64,000 nt of DNA from Phaeocystidibacter marisrubri (GTDB lineage Bacteria; Bacteroidota; Bacteroidia; Flavobacteriales; Schleiferiaceae), in the NCBI RefSeq assembly GCF_008933165.1, contig NZ_WBVQ01000001.1, positions 1,488,001-1,552,000 on the forward strand, given 5' to 3'. How positions within the stretch are numbered: position 1 is the first letter of the stretch; every line of letters begins with the position of its first letter. The translations under genes were made by a program, and so were the position numbers. Positions 7,253 through 17,700 of the stretch are shown here, piece by piece. The notes beneath the pieces were generated by a model. It was not told the origin of the DNA, ran no database searches, and worked only from the letters and a program-made list of their open reading frames with translations.

Positions 7253-8222
7253 AGTGTATCAATTTGCTGCCTTCTCTTTCAAACTTGAAATGGAAGGGAC
7301 GTACTTTCTGTAACGCAGAACGCACCTTATCTTGTTTATCTGGAGTGCAATAAAAGAGCATAAAGCCTCCCCCACCTGCTCCTAGCAATTTACCGCCGGT
7401 TGCACCTGCTGCTCGTGCCGCATCGTACAACTCGGTAATCATAGGATTGGTAATGCCGCTCGCTAAACTCTGCTTGAGCATCCAGTTTTCGTGAAGAATC
7501 TCTCCCATACCGTCCCAGTTATTGGACGTAAGGGCATCGCGGAGATCGTACACCAAGCTCACCATTTGTACCAGGGCTTTGTGCTTGTCTTCTTGCGAGG
7601 TGTTCTTCTTTTGTTCCGCCAAAATGCTAGATGCACTTCGCTGATTGCCAATGTAGAACATCATCAAATGAGATTGCAAGTCAGCATCGGCTTCCTTGCT
7701 CAAATGAAGGGGCTCTACAGAAACGTGACCATTGGGCTTGAACTCAATCACATTCAACCCGCCATAAGCAGCGGCATATTGGTCTTGCTTTCCAATGGGT
7801 TCTTTGAGAATATCGATTTCAATCTCACATGCCTCCTTGGCCAACGTCTCCTTAGAAACGTATTGATTTTGATAGGCTGAAAGATTGTGAAGCACCCCCA
7901 CGGTGAAACTACTGGAAGACCCCATGCCTGTACCCGCAGGAACATCGGCAATGGAACTGATTTCAATTCCTCCAGAAATCTGTCGTCTCTGTAAAATGGT
8001 TCGAAGCAAGTTGTGCTTCAAATCCTCTACTCTATCTACAGTTTCTGTTTCTGAATACTTCGTACGAATCTTGTCGGGCTCAAAGAACTTATGACTCGAT
8101 ATATACATGTACTTGTCAATACTCGTACTCAATACAGCACCAGGATGTGTGGAGTAAAAGGCTTCCAAATCGGAACCTCCCCCAACAAAACTGATTCTAA
8201 ACGGGGTTTTAGTTATGATCAT
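7239..8222 (-). CDS. hddA: D-glycero-D-manno-heptose 7-phosphate 1-kinase, GHMP family
   Basis: The 327-residue protein is a GHMP kinase: start TPFRISFVGGGSDLEAFY, ATP-binding glycine/serine loop PAGTGMGSSSSFTVG (about residues 95-109), and C-terminal motif GGKLLGAGGGGFMLFY. The N-terminal segment is characteristic of the HddA branch, which phosphorylates C1 of heptose 7-phosphate to give the 1,7-bisphosphate in the GDP-heptose route known from S-layer glycans. It overlaps gmhA by 14 bases and the upstream fusion gene by four bases (ATGA), so translation is probably coupled. Related GHMP kinases act on fucose, so the call rests largely on the operon. Confidence 0.85.
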   Translation of the reverse strand: MIITKTPFRISFVGGGSDLEAFYSTHPGAVLSTSIDKYMYISSHKFFEPDKIRTKYSETETVDRVEDLKHNLLRTILQRRQISGGIEISSIADVPAGTGMGSSSSFTVGVLHNLSAYQNQYVSKETLAKEACEIEIDILKEPIGKQDQYAAAYGGLNVIEFKPNGHVSVEPLHLSKEADADLQSHLMMFYIGNQRSASSILAEQKKNTSQEDKHKALVQMVSLVYDLRDALTSNNWDGMGEILHENWMLKQSLASGITNPMITELYDAARAAGATGGKLLGAGGGGFMLFYCTPDKQDKVRSALQKVRPFHFKFEREGSKLIHYGDQ

Positions 8223-10105
8223 GTCAATACGGTGTCGTCAGCGAAGGTACGCCCTTGTTTGATGATTTCATACTCCCCACGCATGCGCAGCGCGTACAAA
8301 TCCTCAATTTCGGATGCAGTTTTTCCCTTCCATTCATAAAGGCGATTGAAACGGGTTCTCCTCTTCTCTTCATCCACTTCTACAAAAACTTTGTAATCGT
8401 AAATAGAGGCCATTTCTTCATCAACCAAGGCAGGTACCCCCTCCACAAACACGATAGGCTCTCCACTCCACTTGGCGTGAATAGAAAAGGCCATGCGCTG
8501 CGGGTGATCTGCATATCCCGGAATCTGGATGGAGGATCCCGATAAGAAGACTTTGATGTCCTCTTTCATCTTGTCGACTCTAAAGTTGTGGTAGACGTTT
8601 TCTTCAGGAGTTCGGTCGGATTTTGGGCGAATCCATTGATCTAGCGGAAGACGTATGCTCTGTATTCCCGATTGAGCCAAACGGTACATCATATCGCTTA
8701 CAAAGCTGGTCTTGCCTGAACGCGATTGCCCGCCAACCCCAATCACCAAAGGCGTTTTGCGAGTGTGAGCCATCTGTTTTCGTATGCGGGCAAAATGCTC
8801 TTCAAATGGATTGGTCAAGATAAAATGAACGGCGTCTTCCAAATTGTCGAAGTGGAAATCAGGACGTGCGTTGAGGGAAATCCCTCCGTGACCGGTGCGA
8901 AGCGCAATGGTGCGCACACCCGCGGCTTTACCCGACTCAATATCGCGGGAGCTATCGCCAATCATCCAGCTCTGACGCAAGTCGATGTTGAATCGCTTGG
9001 CCGCTTTCATTATCATACCTGGCTTTGGCTTCCTACAATCACAGTCGATTTTATACTCCGGACGCTCACCTTCGTATCCGCCGTGCGGGTGATGTGGACA
9101 ATAGTAGATGGCGTCCACAAAAGCGTGCTGCTCCCCTAGCTCCGTTTCCATTTTCTTGTGGATTTCGGCTAAACCTGCCTCATCCGTCATTCCACGAGCC
9201 ACTACACTTTGGTTGGTAGTTACCACGCTCAAATAATCCGAACGATTGATTTTTTGGAGGGATGGAGCCGTCCAAGGATACAGTTCTAAATCTTCGGGTT
9301 TATCAATGAGATCGGTGTCGTAATTCAACACCCCATCTCGATCTAAAAAAATGCATTTCTGCGGATGCGTCAGCGAACGTCGAGCTACTTTACCGCTCTT
9401 CACGTCTCCTTCCACTCTAGCCAATCGGTCAGGTGTCCCCATGTCCTTCAAATATTCTGTGGTAGAATACCCATACATGCGAACTTCGCCCACCCAAGAT
9501 GGAAAAATGTCCTTACCAAAATCAGCCTTCACCCCACTTTCGAGTCGGGATAATACGGAAGGGGAAAAGACATACGCTGCAGCATTCACGCAATTGTGAT
9601 ATCGAAGACCTTCAGCATGCGGCTTGGACAAAAAGGCCGTCACCTCATCGTTTGGATTGAGCTCAACTAAATCACTGTCGTATGGGTGATCATTGGGATG
9701 CACCACTAGCGTGGCTTCGCTCTTCTTATCCAGGTGGAATTGATACAATCGATGAAGGTCCATTTCCATCATCACATCTCCATACAGAACCAAGAAGTCC
9801 TCTTCAATGCGATCTTCAATGGCCTTCACACCACCAACGGTTCCCAAAGGAGATTTCTCTTCATAATAATCGATAGTGACACCTTGAAAGGACGTCCCAA
9901 AGTGTTCTATGATGGAATCTTTGAGGTGATTGACCAATAACGTTACGCGCTCAATACCTTGAGCCGCACACATTTCCAATTGATATTGTAGAAGTGGCTT
10001 GCCATCAACCGGCATCATAGGCTTGGGAACATCCTGACGAATCTCCGATAAACGCGTGCCTTTTCCGCCGGCCAAAATGACCGCATGTTTCAATGTATTA
10101 CCCAT
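8219..10105 (-). CDS. Three-domain fusion: heptose-1-phosphate guanylyltransferase, heptose bisphosphatase, P-loop kinase
   Basis: The 628-residue product combines three enzymes. Residues 1-235 are a sugar-phosphate nucleotidyltransferase (LAGGKGTRL at 11-19, VPKPMMPVDGKP, acidic YGDVMMEMD) of the HddC type. Residues 245-430 are a HAD-IIIA phosphatase of the GmhB type with FLDRDGVLN (253-261), zinc ligands CPHHPHGG (336) and CDCRKPKPG (355), and GDSSRD (383). Residues 445-628 form a uridine-kinase-like P-loop domain with GVGGQSRSGKTS (456-467). The first two domains perform the last two steps toward GDP-D-glycero-alpha-D-manno-heptose. The third domain's substrate is unknown. It is the first gene of the operon hddC/gmhB-hddA-gmhA and overlaps the flavoprotein gene upstream by 8 bases. 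No stop or frameshift separates the domains. Confidence 0.85.
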   Translation of the reverse strand: MGNTLKHAVILAGGKGTRLSEIRQDVPKPMMPVDGKPLLQYQLEMCAAQGIERVTLLVNHLKDSIIEHFGTSFQGVTIDYYEEKSPLGTVGGVKAIEDRIEEDFLVLYGDVMMEMDLHRLYQFHLDKKSEATLVVHPNDHPYDSDLVELNPNDEVTAFLSKPHAEGLRYHNCVNAAAYVFSPSVLSRLESGVKADFGKDIFPSWVGEVRMYGYSTTEYLKDMGTPDRLARVEGDVKSGKVARRSLTHPQKCIFLDRDGVLNYDTDLIDKPEDLELYPWTAPSLQKINRSDYLSVVTTNQSVVARGMTDEAGLAEIHKKMETELGEQHAFVDAIYYCPHHPHGGYEGERPEYKIDCDCRKPKPGMIMKAAKRFNIDLRQSWMIGDSSRDIESGKAAGVRTIALRTGHGGISLNARPDFHFDNLEDAVHFILTNPFEEHFARIRKQMAHTRKTPLVIGVGGQSRSGKTSFVSDMMYRLAQSGIQSIRLPLDQWIRPKSDRTPEENVYHNFRVDKMKEDIKVFLSGSSIQIPGYADHPQRMAFSIHAKWSGEPIVFVEGVPALVDEEMASIYDYKVFVEVDEEKRRTRFNRLYEWKGKTASEIEDLYALRMRGEYEIIKQGRTFADDTVLT

Positions 10106-11057
10106 TGAGTTTCCAATCTTGACTGCTGATCATAGTTCGAGCAGCTTCGTATTCAGTAACTATTTCATCTACAATTTCCGCGGTAGATTTTACGGAGTGA
10201 ATCAAGCCAGAAATCTGACCAATCTCCAATTCTCCTTCTACCATATCTCCTTCAAACATGCCCTTCTTAGCGCGGGCACGTCCCAGTACTTCTTTCAAAT
10301 CTTCTACGGTTGCTCCATTGGCATAGGCCGCTTGAACATCGTTAAAGAACTTATTCTTGATGAGGCGAACTGGAGCCAACTCCTTCAAGGTAAGCATGGT
10401 ATCTCCTTCAGCAGCCTCTACTACAGCCTTTTTGAAAGACTCGTGTCCAGAAGACTCGTGAGAAGTTACGAATCGACTTCCAATTTGAACTCCATCGGCT
10501 CCTAAAGTCATTGCAGCCAACATGCCTCGTCCGGTTCCAATACCGCCTGCGGCAATGAGCGGAATCTCCAATTGTTCCTTCACCATTGGAATCAAACAAA
10601 GAGTGGTTGTTTCATCTCTACCGTTGTGACCTCCTGCTTCAAAACCCTCGGCTACCACGGCATCCACCCCTGCGGCTTGCGCTTTCAAGGCAAACTTTAC
10701 GCTGCTTACCACGTGTACCACCGTAATGCCATGCTCCTTCAAATGAGCGGTCCATGTTTTCGGATTGCCCGCTGAAGTAAAGACGATCTTCACGCCTTCT
10801 TCAATGATAATTTGCATGTGCTTGTCGATATCGGGATACAACATCGGCACATTCACACCAAAGGATTTATCGGTAGCCGCTTTGGTTTTGCGGATGTGAT
10901 CGCGCAAAACTTCTGGATACATGGAACCCGAACCTATAATGCCCAATATACCCGCATTAGAAGCAGCCGAAGCAAGCTCCCATCCCGAACACCAGATCAT
11001 TCCGGCTTGGACAATGGGGTATTGGATTCCAAAAAGTGAGGTGACTCTATTCTTCAT
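10098..11057 (-). CDS. Nitronate monooxygenase / 2-nitropropane dioxygenase-like FMN protein
   Basis: A TIM-barrel flavoprotein of 319 residues when started at the ATG at 11057 (MKNRVTSLFGIQYPIVQAGM), which is where the family normally begins; an upstream TTG would add 20 residues without homology. Motifs include the GFEAGGHNGRDETTT flavin/phosphate region with the conserved AGGH, IPLIAAGGIGTGRGM, and GADGVQIGSRFVTS. Family members oxidise nitronates or, as FabK, reduce enoyl-ACP; the residues here fit the nitronate monooxygenase side better but do not settle it. It ends inside the start of the heptose fusion gene (8-base overlap), so they may share a transcript although there is no obvious metabolic link. 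Confidence 0.8.
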   Translation of the reverse strand: MKNRVTSLFGIQYPIVQAGMIWCSGWELASAASNAGILGIIGSGSMYPEVLRDHIRKTKAATDKSFGVNVPMLYPDIDKHMQIIIEEGVKIVFTSAGNPKTWTAHLKEHGITVVHVVSSVKFALKAQAAGVDAVVAEGFEAGGHNGRDETTTLCLIPMVKEQLEIPLIAAGGIGTGRGMLAAMTLGADGVQIGSRFVTSHESSGHESFKKAVVEAAEGDTMLTLKELAPVRLIKNKFFNDVQAAYANGATVEDLKEVLGRARAKKGMFEGDMVEGELEIGQISGLIHSVKSTAEIVDEIVTEYEAARTMISSQDWKLNG

Positions 11058-11134
11058 ACAATTGAACAAGATGTCGGTTAGGAGCGTGAAAATAGGCCTT
11101 TCACCAACCAACACCAAGCAGAAGAATGGAGGAT

Positions 11135-12814
11135 TTATGGTCGCTGAAGAAGGACCTTTTCTACGGTTACTTCATCTCCCTGAATCACGCGAACTTGGTA
11201 CAGACCATTAGCCGCTCCCAAAGGAAATAATATCCGATCATTTCGAGCAAAACCTAAGGTTCCATCAGCTATTACCCTACCGTTGATGTCGATGATTTGA
11301 TAAGTCGCCTTTTCGTCCGACTTCATCTTAACATATAACGCCCCTGCACTAGGGTTGGGGTAGAAAATACTGGGATTTGGACTGAGCGTACCCGATAATT
11401 CCATGGCAAATTGAAAGTTCGGGATACCGTAACCTATATCGTTGTTGGGACGTGCATAATGAGAAGCACTCTGACGAACCCAATCCATTATTTCGTAGTT
11501 GGTCGCATTGGGATTGGCCTGCCAGAAGCATGTTACAAAACCTGCTAGCAAAGGAGAAGAAAAGCTGGTTCCATTTCCACGAGTTACCGTTCCACTCGTT
11601 CCCAAATGAGCCGTAAGTACACCTTGGGCAGAAACATCGGGCTTAATACGACCATCGGCGGTTGGCCCACGGCTGGAGAACGCAGCCACTTGTCCGAGGG
11701 AATCCACCGCACCAATACTCAGAATGCTATCGGCATCGGCAGGAGCTGTAATAATTCTCCAAGAAGAAGCTCCCGAGTTACCCGCACTGTTCATCACCAC
11801 CATGCCCACTCTGTGTGCCATTACAGCACCGCGCGTAACGATGGCGGTTCTTCCTTCCATATCGGAAGGGAAGTATGACGGATCGGTATCAAACACGTTG
11901 TAACCCAAAGAACTGTTGATGACATCCACGCCCATGCTATCGGCAAACTCCATGGCGAAAATCCAATTGTCTTCCTCTACTTTACTCTCGCTCTCGTCAT
12001 CTTCAGAACGAAGAAGAACGTAGGATGCACGAGGAGCTGAACCCACAAATTGCGGTTCCAAATCGGCGGCCATAATGGACCAAACGCGGGTTCCGTGAGA
12101 ACCTACAGGACGAAACACATTGGTATCGCCATTCACAAAATCGTAAGTAGCCAGAACTCTGCCTTGCTGAAATACTTGGTAAAGAGGACCAATGTTATCG
12201 GCATTAAAGAAAGCACCATCAATCACCCCAATCAACATACCTGAACCGTCATAGCCCAAATCGTGTAGGGCTTCACCGTGTACCATTTCTGTTTGCGCCC
12301 ATGCTTGACCGTAATTGTAGAGGTGACTAGTAGGAGCCGCAGCAGCACTGGGAATGGGAGTTTCATCTAAAACTGGGGAAGTTTGTGGAGCCTCCAGGCG
12401 ACCAAGGGTTCGGACTGGAATTAACTCCACTTCACGATCCGTGTAAAGCGCTTTCAGTTCTTCTAGGTTGAAATCTTCAGAAGGCAATGAGATACTATAG
12501 GAGTTGAACCAGCGGGAATATCCGTGGATTTCCAAACCTATATCTTTCAACTTCGCTTCAAAACTTGGGTCTCTATGCGAATAATCGGTTTGACGAATAG
12601 GAATCCTTTGGCGTTCTCTTCTTTGATAGGCTCTTTCCGAAAGGGCTGGTAACGGAAGAGCATCCCAATCTATAGACGACATTAAGATTCCTCTGCATCC
12701 TGGGGATTCAATCCACCCTCTTTTATCCAATGGCGCTTCCAACCAATACTTCTGCTGTGCAAGGGTGGAAACCGTTGATAAGAGTAGAAATGCTAGGAAT
12801 AAATATCGCTTCAT
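11135..12814 (-). CDS. Secreted subtilisin-like (S8) serine protease with T9SS sorting domain
   Basis: The 559-residue protein has a signal peptide ending in ...STLAQ, an N-terminal prodomain-like region of about 140 residues, and an S8 catalytic domain with Asp199 (IGVIDGAFF), His240 (GSHGTRV) and Ser417 (GNGTSFSSPL); the oxyanion Asn lies in MNSAGNSG. The last 75 residues form a T9SS type A sorting domain (FYPNPSAGALYV ... NGLYQVRVIQGDEVTVEKVLL), so it should be exported across the outer membrane and attached or released at the surface. It lies five bases from mnmA on the same strand, but transcription unit membership is uncertain. Substrate unknown. Confidence 0.9.
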   Translation of the reverse strand: MKRYLFLAFLLLSTVSTLAQQKYWLEAPLDKRGWIESPGCRGILMSSIDWDALPLPALSERAYQRRERQRIPIRQTDYSHRDPSFEAKLKDIGLEIHGYSRWFNSYSISLPSEDFNLEELKALYTDREVELIPVRTLGRLEAPQTSPVLDETPIPSAAAAPTSHLYNYGQAWAQTEMVHGEALHDLGYDGSGMLIGVIDGAFFNADNIGPLYQVFQQGRVLATYDFVNGDTNVFRPVGSHGTRVWSIMAADLEPQFVGSAPRASYVLLRSEDDESESKVEEDNWIFAMEFADSMGVDVINSSLGYNVFDTDPSYFPSDMEGRTAIVTRGAVMAHRVGMVVMNSAGNSGASSWRIITAPADADSILSIGAVDSLGQVAAFSSRGPTADGRIKPDVSAQGVLTAHLGTSGTVTRGNGTSFSSPLLAGFVTCFWQANPNATNYEIMDWVRQSASHYARPNNDIGYGIPNFQFAMELSGTLSPNPSIFYPNPSAGALYVKMKSDEKATYQIIDINGRVIADGTLGFARNDRILFPLGAANGLYQVRVIQGDEVTVEKVLLQRP

Positions 12815-12819
12815 ATTTA

Positions 12820-14016
12820 CTAATGAATCACGCCGGAGCCTACCAATTCAGCATCCTGATACCATGCGGCAAATTGTCCGGGGGTAATAGCCTTTTGAGA
12901 CTCTACGAAAACAATGTACAAACCGTTGGCCTCGCGATACAGAGTGGCTGCTTGAAGCGGTTGGCGATAACGTATGCGGACGCTGAAGTCTTTCGATTCA
13001 CCGATCTTCAGTTGCAGGTCTTCACGCACCCAATGCAATTCGTCATTTTTAATGAACAAGGCCTTGCGGTAGAGTCCTGGATGAGAATCACCCATTCCGG
13101 TGTAGATGATATTTTTCTCTACATCGGTACCAATAACGAACAAGGGTTCTGGCGTTCCACCCACCATTAATCCTTTGCGTTGCCCCACGGTAAAGTAATG
13201 AGCACCGTTGTGTTCGCCCACCACTTTACCCATTTCGGGCGTTAGAGTTGCGGGAGTGCTCCATCCTTCCAAATCAGGTTCGCTGTAATCTCCAGCAGGA
13301 ATCGCATTGGCAAAGGCAGGGGCATTTGCATCTATATTGATGATTTGGCCCTTCTTTGGCTTGAGTTGTTGTTGAAGGAAATCAGGAAGACGCACTTTCC
13401 CAATAAAGCACAACCCTTGGCTATCCTTCTTTTCTGCTGTAACGAAGCCTTGCTCCATGGCAATTTTGCGCACTTCACTCTTCTCCAAATGTCCAATTGG
13501 GAAAAGAGCCTTGCTCAATTGAAACTGATTCAACTGACACAAGAAGTACGATTGATCTTTATTCTTATCAACGCCAGCTAGCAATTGATAAACGGGCTCC
13601 CCCTCTACTTCCACCTCGCCACGTCGGCAGTAGTGACCAGTGGCCACATAATCTGCCCCCAGCTTCAGGGCCGTATCTAAAAATGTATCAAACTTGATTT
13701 CGCGGTTGCAAAGAACATCTGGGTTCGGCGTTCTTCCCGCTTCGTATTCAGCGAACATGTAATCTACAATTCGCTCCTTGTATTCAGCACTGAGATCCAC
13801 TACTTGGAACGGAATACCGAGAGCTTCCGCCACCATCATGGCATCGTTAGAATCTTCAATCCAAGGACATTCATCGTGGAGGGTGACACTTTCATCCACC
13901 CAATTGCGCATGAAAAGACCAATTACCTCATGACCTTGCTGTTGTAACAAGTATGCGGCAACACTGGAATCTACTCCACCACTAAGTCCTACTACTACTC
14001 TACTCATCTGTTTCAC
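12820..14016 (-). CDS. mnmA: tRNA-specific 2-thiouridylase
   Basis: The 398-residue protein carries the PP-loop [15 protein letters not shown] near the N-terminus, the catalytic Cys segment [13 protein letters not shown], the second catalytic Cys in [11 protein letters not shown], and the C-terminal barrel with [10 protein letters not shown]. MnmA thiolates U34 of tRNA-Lys, -Glu and -Gln using ATP and a persulfide relay in the cytoplasm. The start could be the ATG at 14016 or the one three codons later, just before [10 protein letters not shown]; the first overlaps the MORN-protein gene by 17 bases. Length matches the family. Confidence 0.95.
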   Translation of the reverse strand: MKQMSRVVVGLSGGVDSSVAAYLLQQQGHEVIGLFMRNWVDESVTLHDECPWIEDSNDAMMVAEALGIPFQVVDLSAEYKERIVDYMFAEYEAGRTPNPDVLCNREIKFDTFLDTALKLGADYVATGHYCRRGEVEVEGEPVYQLLAGVDKNKDQSYFLCQLNQFQLSKALFPIGHLEKSEVRKIAMEQGFVTAEKKDSQGLCFIGKVRLPDFLQQQLKPKKGQIINIDANAPAFANAIPAGDYSEPDLEGWSTPATLTPEMGKVVGEHNGAHYFTVGQRKGLMVGGTPEPLFVIGTDVEKNIIYTGMGDSHPGLYRKALFIKNDELHWVREDLQLKIGESKDFSVRIRYRQPLQAATLYREANGLYIVFVESQKAITPGQFAAWYQDAELVGSGVIH

Positions 14017-14728
14017 TCTCCTCTAACTCTGGACAACCTTCTGAATTCAAACATTCTGAATCCAATAAAGTTCCCATGTCATAGATCTCCTTAATATGCT
14101 GACGACCACCTTTAAAGATGTACCAATTGCCATCCTTCAGTCCATTCACATACGACCCAATGTATTCAGGTCGTCCTTCTTGTCCGTAGTACATCACGTC
14201 TCCATGCAGTCGACCATTGGCGTAAACACCTCTTGCTCGCGTACTACCGTCGGGGAACTTCTGAACCCATTCTCCCTCTTTCACACCGGCTGCCCAAGTA
14301 ATGGTTTCAGCAATGCTACCGTCGTGGTATAGAATGGTTTCAACCCCGTCTTTCTCTCCCTTCTTCCAATTGATAGTAGAGACCAAATCTCCATCTGGTC
14401 CGTAATATCTCCACGTACTATCTCGCTTTTCGTTCACGAAAATTCCTTCGGCCATTTTCCAGCCTCCGCGTTCGTACATGGTAGCATACCCCACACCTGT
14501 TTCTCCTCTGTATTCAATAACCGACAAACGGGCACCGCTTTGGTGGAAATACGTAAATGTCCCAATGGGAATATCGTTGTGAAACTCACCGCGATAGCGT
14601 ACCTGATTACTGTTCTCATATTTCTTTTCCCACTGTCCCTGCTTTCTCCCCTGAGCATCGGTTTGATTAACCTGAGCCACGAGAGTAGTTCCAATGAGAA
14701 GAGCTAGAGTTAGAAAAATGTGCTTCAT
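14000..14728 (-). CDS. Secreted MORN-repeat protein
   Basis: The 242-residue protein has a signal peptide ([18 protein letters not shown]) followed by at least seven MORN/YwqK-type repeats of about 22 residues with the pattern G-x-W-x-x-Y-x-x-x-G-x-x-x (for example [40 protein letters not shown] and [18 protein letters not shown]). The C-terminus is acidic. Such proteins are common in Bacteroidota and are sometimes auto-named as YwqK antitoxins without evidence. It overlaps the start of mnmA by 17 bases and is therefore probably co-transcribed. Role unknown; periplasmic or surface location is inferred from the signal peptide. Confidence 0.8.
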   Translation of the reverse strand: MKHIFLTLALLIGTTLVAQVNQTDAQGRKQGQWEKKYENSNQVRYRGEFHNDIPIGTFTYFHQSGARLSVIEYRGETGVGYATMYERGGWKMAEGIFVNEKRDSTWRYYGPDGDLVSTINWKKGEKDGVETILYHDGSIAETITWAAGVKEGEWVQKFPDGSTRARGVYANGRLHGDVMYYGQEGRPEYIGSYVNGLKDGNWYIFKGGRQHIKEIYDMGTLLDSECLNSEGCPELEESETDE

Positions 14729-14778
14729 GTGCTTTTAAAACGGTGCAAAGTTAGCATTCTTACTATTGATGGAATCTA

Positions 14779-17700
14779 TCAGTTGAGTTTGACCTGGAGC
14801 TCATCGATCTCGTGCAACTGGTCGAGAAGTTCCTTGGAAATCTCTACCCTTCGGGTCCGGCTCGGAAGCTTAACGAATATGTTCTCGGTAGAATCAATAA
14901 CGTGAAAGGCCACCTTCTTTTTTCCGGGATGTCGCGTCAGTGCCGCTTCTATCTTGTCCATCAGGTACTCGTCAAGTTCATCCAAACGGAGTGAAACGTC
15001 TAAGGATTTACTCAACTCTTCCATGATTTCTTGGAGGAGCTTCATATCGAAAATGTCCACATTGATACGTTCAATCACCTCTCCATCTTTTTCCCATGAA
15101 CGCTTCGAAACCTTGGCCTTCATGAAGATCATTTGATTGGTCACCAAGAAGTGTTTGAATCGCAAGTACGGTTCACCAAAAAGTCGGAATTCATGCGAAC
15201 CTCTCAAGTCTTCTAACGTAAAGAAGCCGAATTCCTTTCCGTTCTTCGAAACTCTGTGCTGAACATCGGTCACAATGCCCGCCACATGAATCTCTCTTCC
15301 CACCAAGGTGTGTTCATCAACAAATGCCTCTACATTTTGGTTACAGAAGGCATTGATCTCATAACGAAAATCGTCTAACGGGTGTGAACTCAAGTACATC
15401 CCGTTCACTTCTTTCTCACGATTGAGCTGCTGAATCCTCGACCATTTCTCCACATCTGGAAGAGGTGGCTCTGGAATTTGAACTTCGGAAGACTCACCAA
15501 AGAGGGAAACTTGTGCCGATTCCTCACTGGCCTTCACGTTCTGAGCGTACTTGATGGCGCGCTCTAAGAAGGAACGCCCATCGCCCATTTCATCGGCAAA
15601 GTAGATAGCTCGGTGTTCATTTTCAAAACTGTCGAATGCTCCACCGAGAGCCAAACTCTCGATGGTTTTACGGTTTACAATGCGCAAATCCACGCGCTTT
15701 AGGAAATCGAAAATTCCCTTGTACTCCCCATTCTTCTTGCGTTCTGCTACCAAGTGGTCTACAGCATTTCCACCTACACCGCGCATACCTCCCAGCCCGA
15801 AGCGAATCGCACCTTCATCGTTCACGGTAAACACGTACGACGATTCGTTCACATCCGGTAAGAGAACTGGAATATGCATTCGTCGACATTCCTCCATGAA
15901 GAAGGTCACCTGCTTGATGTCGTTCATGTTGTTGCTCAACACGGACGCCATGTATTCCGCAGGGTAATGCGCTTTTAGATAAGCCGTTTGATAAGCCACC
16001 CACGCATAACAGGTAGAGTGAGATTTGTTGAAGGCGTAGGATGCAAATGCCTCCCAGTCCTTCCAAACCTTATTCAGTTTGTCTTCATCATGACCACGGT
16101 CTTTACCACCGTTGATGAACTTTGGTTTGAGCGTTTCTAGTAAGGCAAAGATCTTCTTACCCATGGCCTTACGGAGGGTATCCGCTTCACCTTTGGTAAA
16201 CCCTGCCAATTTTTGAGAGAGCAACATAACTTGCTCCTGATATACCGTAATACCATAGGTTTCCTCTAGATATTCCTGCATATCATCGAGGTCGTACGTG
16301 ATTTCCTCTATTCCGTGTTTACGGCGAACGAAGGAAGGAATGTACTCCAATGGTCCCGGACGATACAGTGCGTTCATCGCAATCAAATCCGCAAACACCG
16401 TTGGCTTTAAATCCTTCAGATACTTCTGCATACCGGCAGATTCGTACTGGAACACCCCTACGGTTTCACCGCGTTGGAAAAGCTCGTAGGTCTTTCTATC
16501 ATCAATGGGAATGGCTTCCATATCCAAGTCCACTCCATGGTTCTCCTTCACCATGACCACTGCATCTTTAATGAGGGTCAAGGTTTTGAGTCCGAGGAAG
16601 TCCATTTTCAAGAGACCCGCACTTTCCACCACCGAGTTGTCGAACTGGGTACACCACATATCCGAATCCTTCGCCAAGCTCACTGGAACGAGTTCGCGAA
16701 TATCCGAAGGCGTGATGATCACCCCACAAGCGTGAATCCCCGTTGAGCGAACTGAACCCTCTAAAGTATGGGCCTGCTTGAGGGTAATCCCTTCAATATC
16801 GGTCTTTTGGAATGCCTGAACCATGGAGTTTGCCTTGTCCAAATCCTCTGCTCGGAACTTGCTCTTCATGGTCTTTTCGTCCATGGCCATGAGCTTGTTC
16901 AACGTGGTATCCGGCATCATCTTGGTGAGACGATCGGCTACGTCGAAGGGCAAATCGAGTACACGGGCGGTATCTTTAATCGATGACTTTGCTGCCATCG
17001 TACCGTATGTGATAATCTGAGCTACTTGGCTCGATCCATATTTGTCGATTACGTATTGGATCACCTTCTCTCGACCTCTATCGTCAAAATCGATATCGAT
17101 ATCGGGAAGGGACACACGTTCAGGATTCAAGAATCTCTCAAAAAGTAGATCGTATGCAATAGGATCAACATTGGTAATACCGATACAGTACGCAACGGCA
17201 GAACCCGCGGCAGAACCACGACCCGGACCAACGCTAACACCCATATCTCGGGCCGCATTACAGAAATCTTGAACAATCAAGAAGTAACCCGGATACCCTG
17301 TATTCGCAATGGTCTCCAACTCAAAGTCGAGGCGCTCTCGAATCTCGTCAGTAATCTCATCATAGCGTCGTACCGCCCCTTCATACGTAAGGTGACGAAG
17401 AAAGGCATTCTCCCCGCGCTTCCCTCCATCCACCTCATCCTGTGGATCTTGGAATTGCTCTGGAATATCGAAAGCTGGCAATAAGACATCGCGAGCCAAT
17501 TCAAAAGGCTCCACCTTATCCAGAATCTCACTGATATTCTCAATGGCTTCTGGAATATCGGCAAAGAGCTTCTTCATCTCGTCTTGCGACTTGAAGTAGA
17601 ACTCATCGTTCGGGAAACCATAGCGATAGCCTCTACCTCTGCCAATAGGAGTCGATTTCTTCTCACCTTCTTTTACACAGAGGAGGATATCGTGTGCTTC

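Noticed and set aside
14000-14728. YwqK-type antitoxin
   Set aside because: The protein is a secreted MORN-repeat protein with no toxin partner nearby; the antitoxin label comes from automatic naming of this repeat family.
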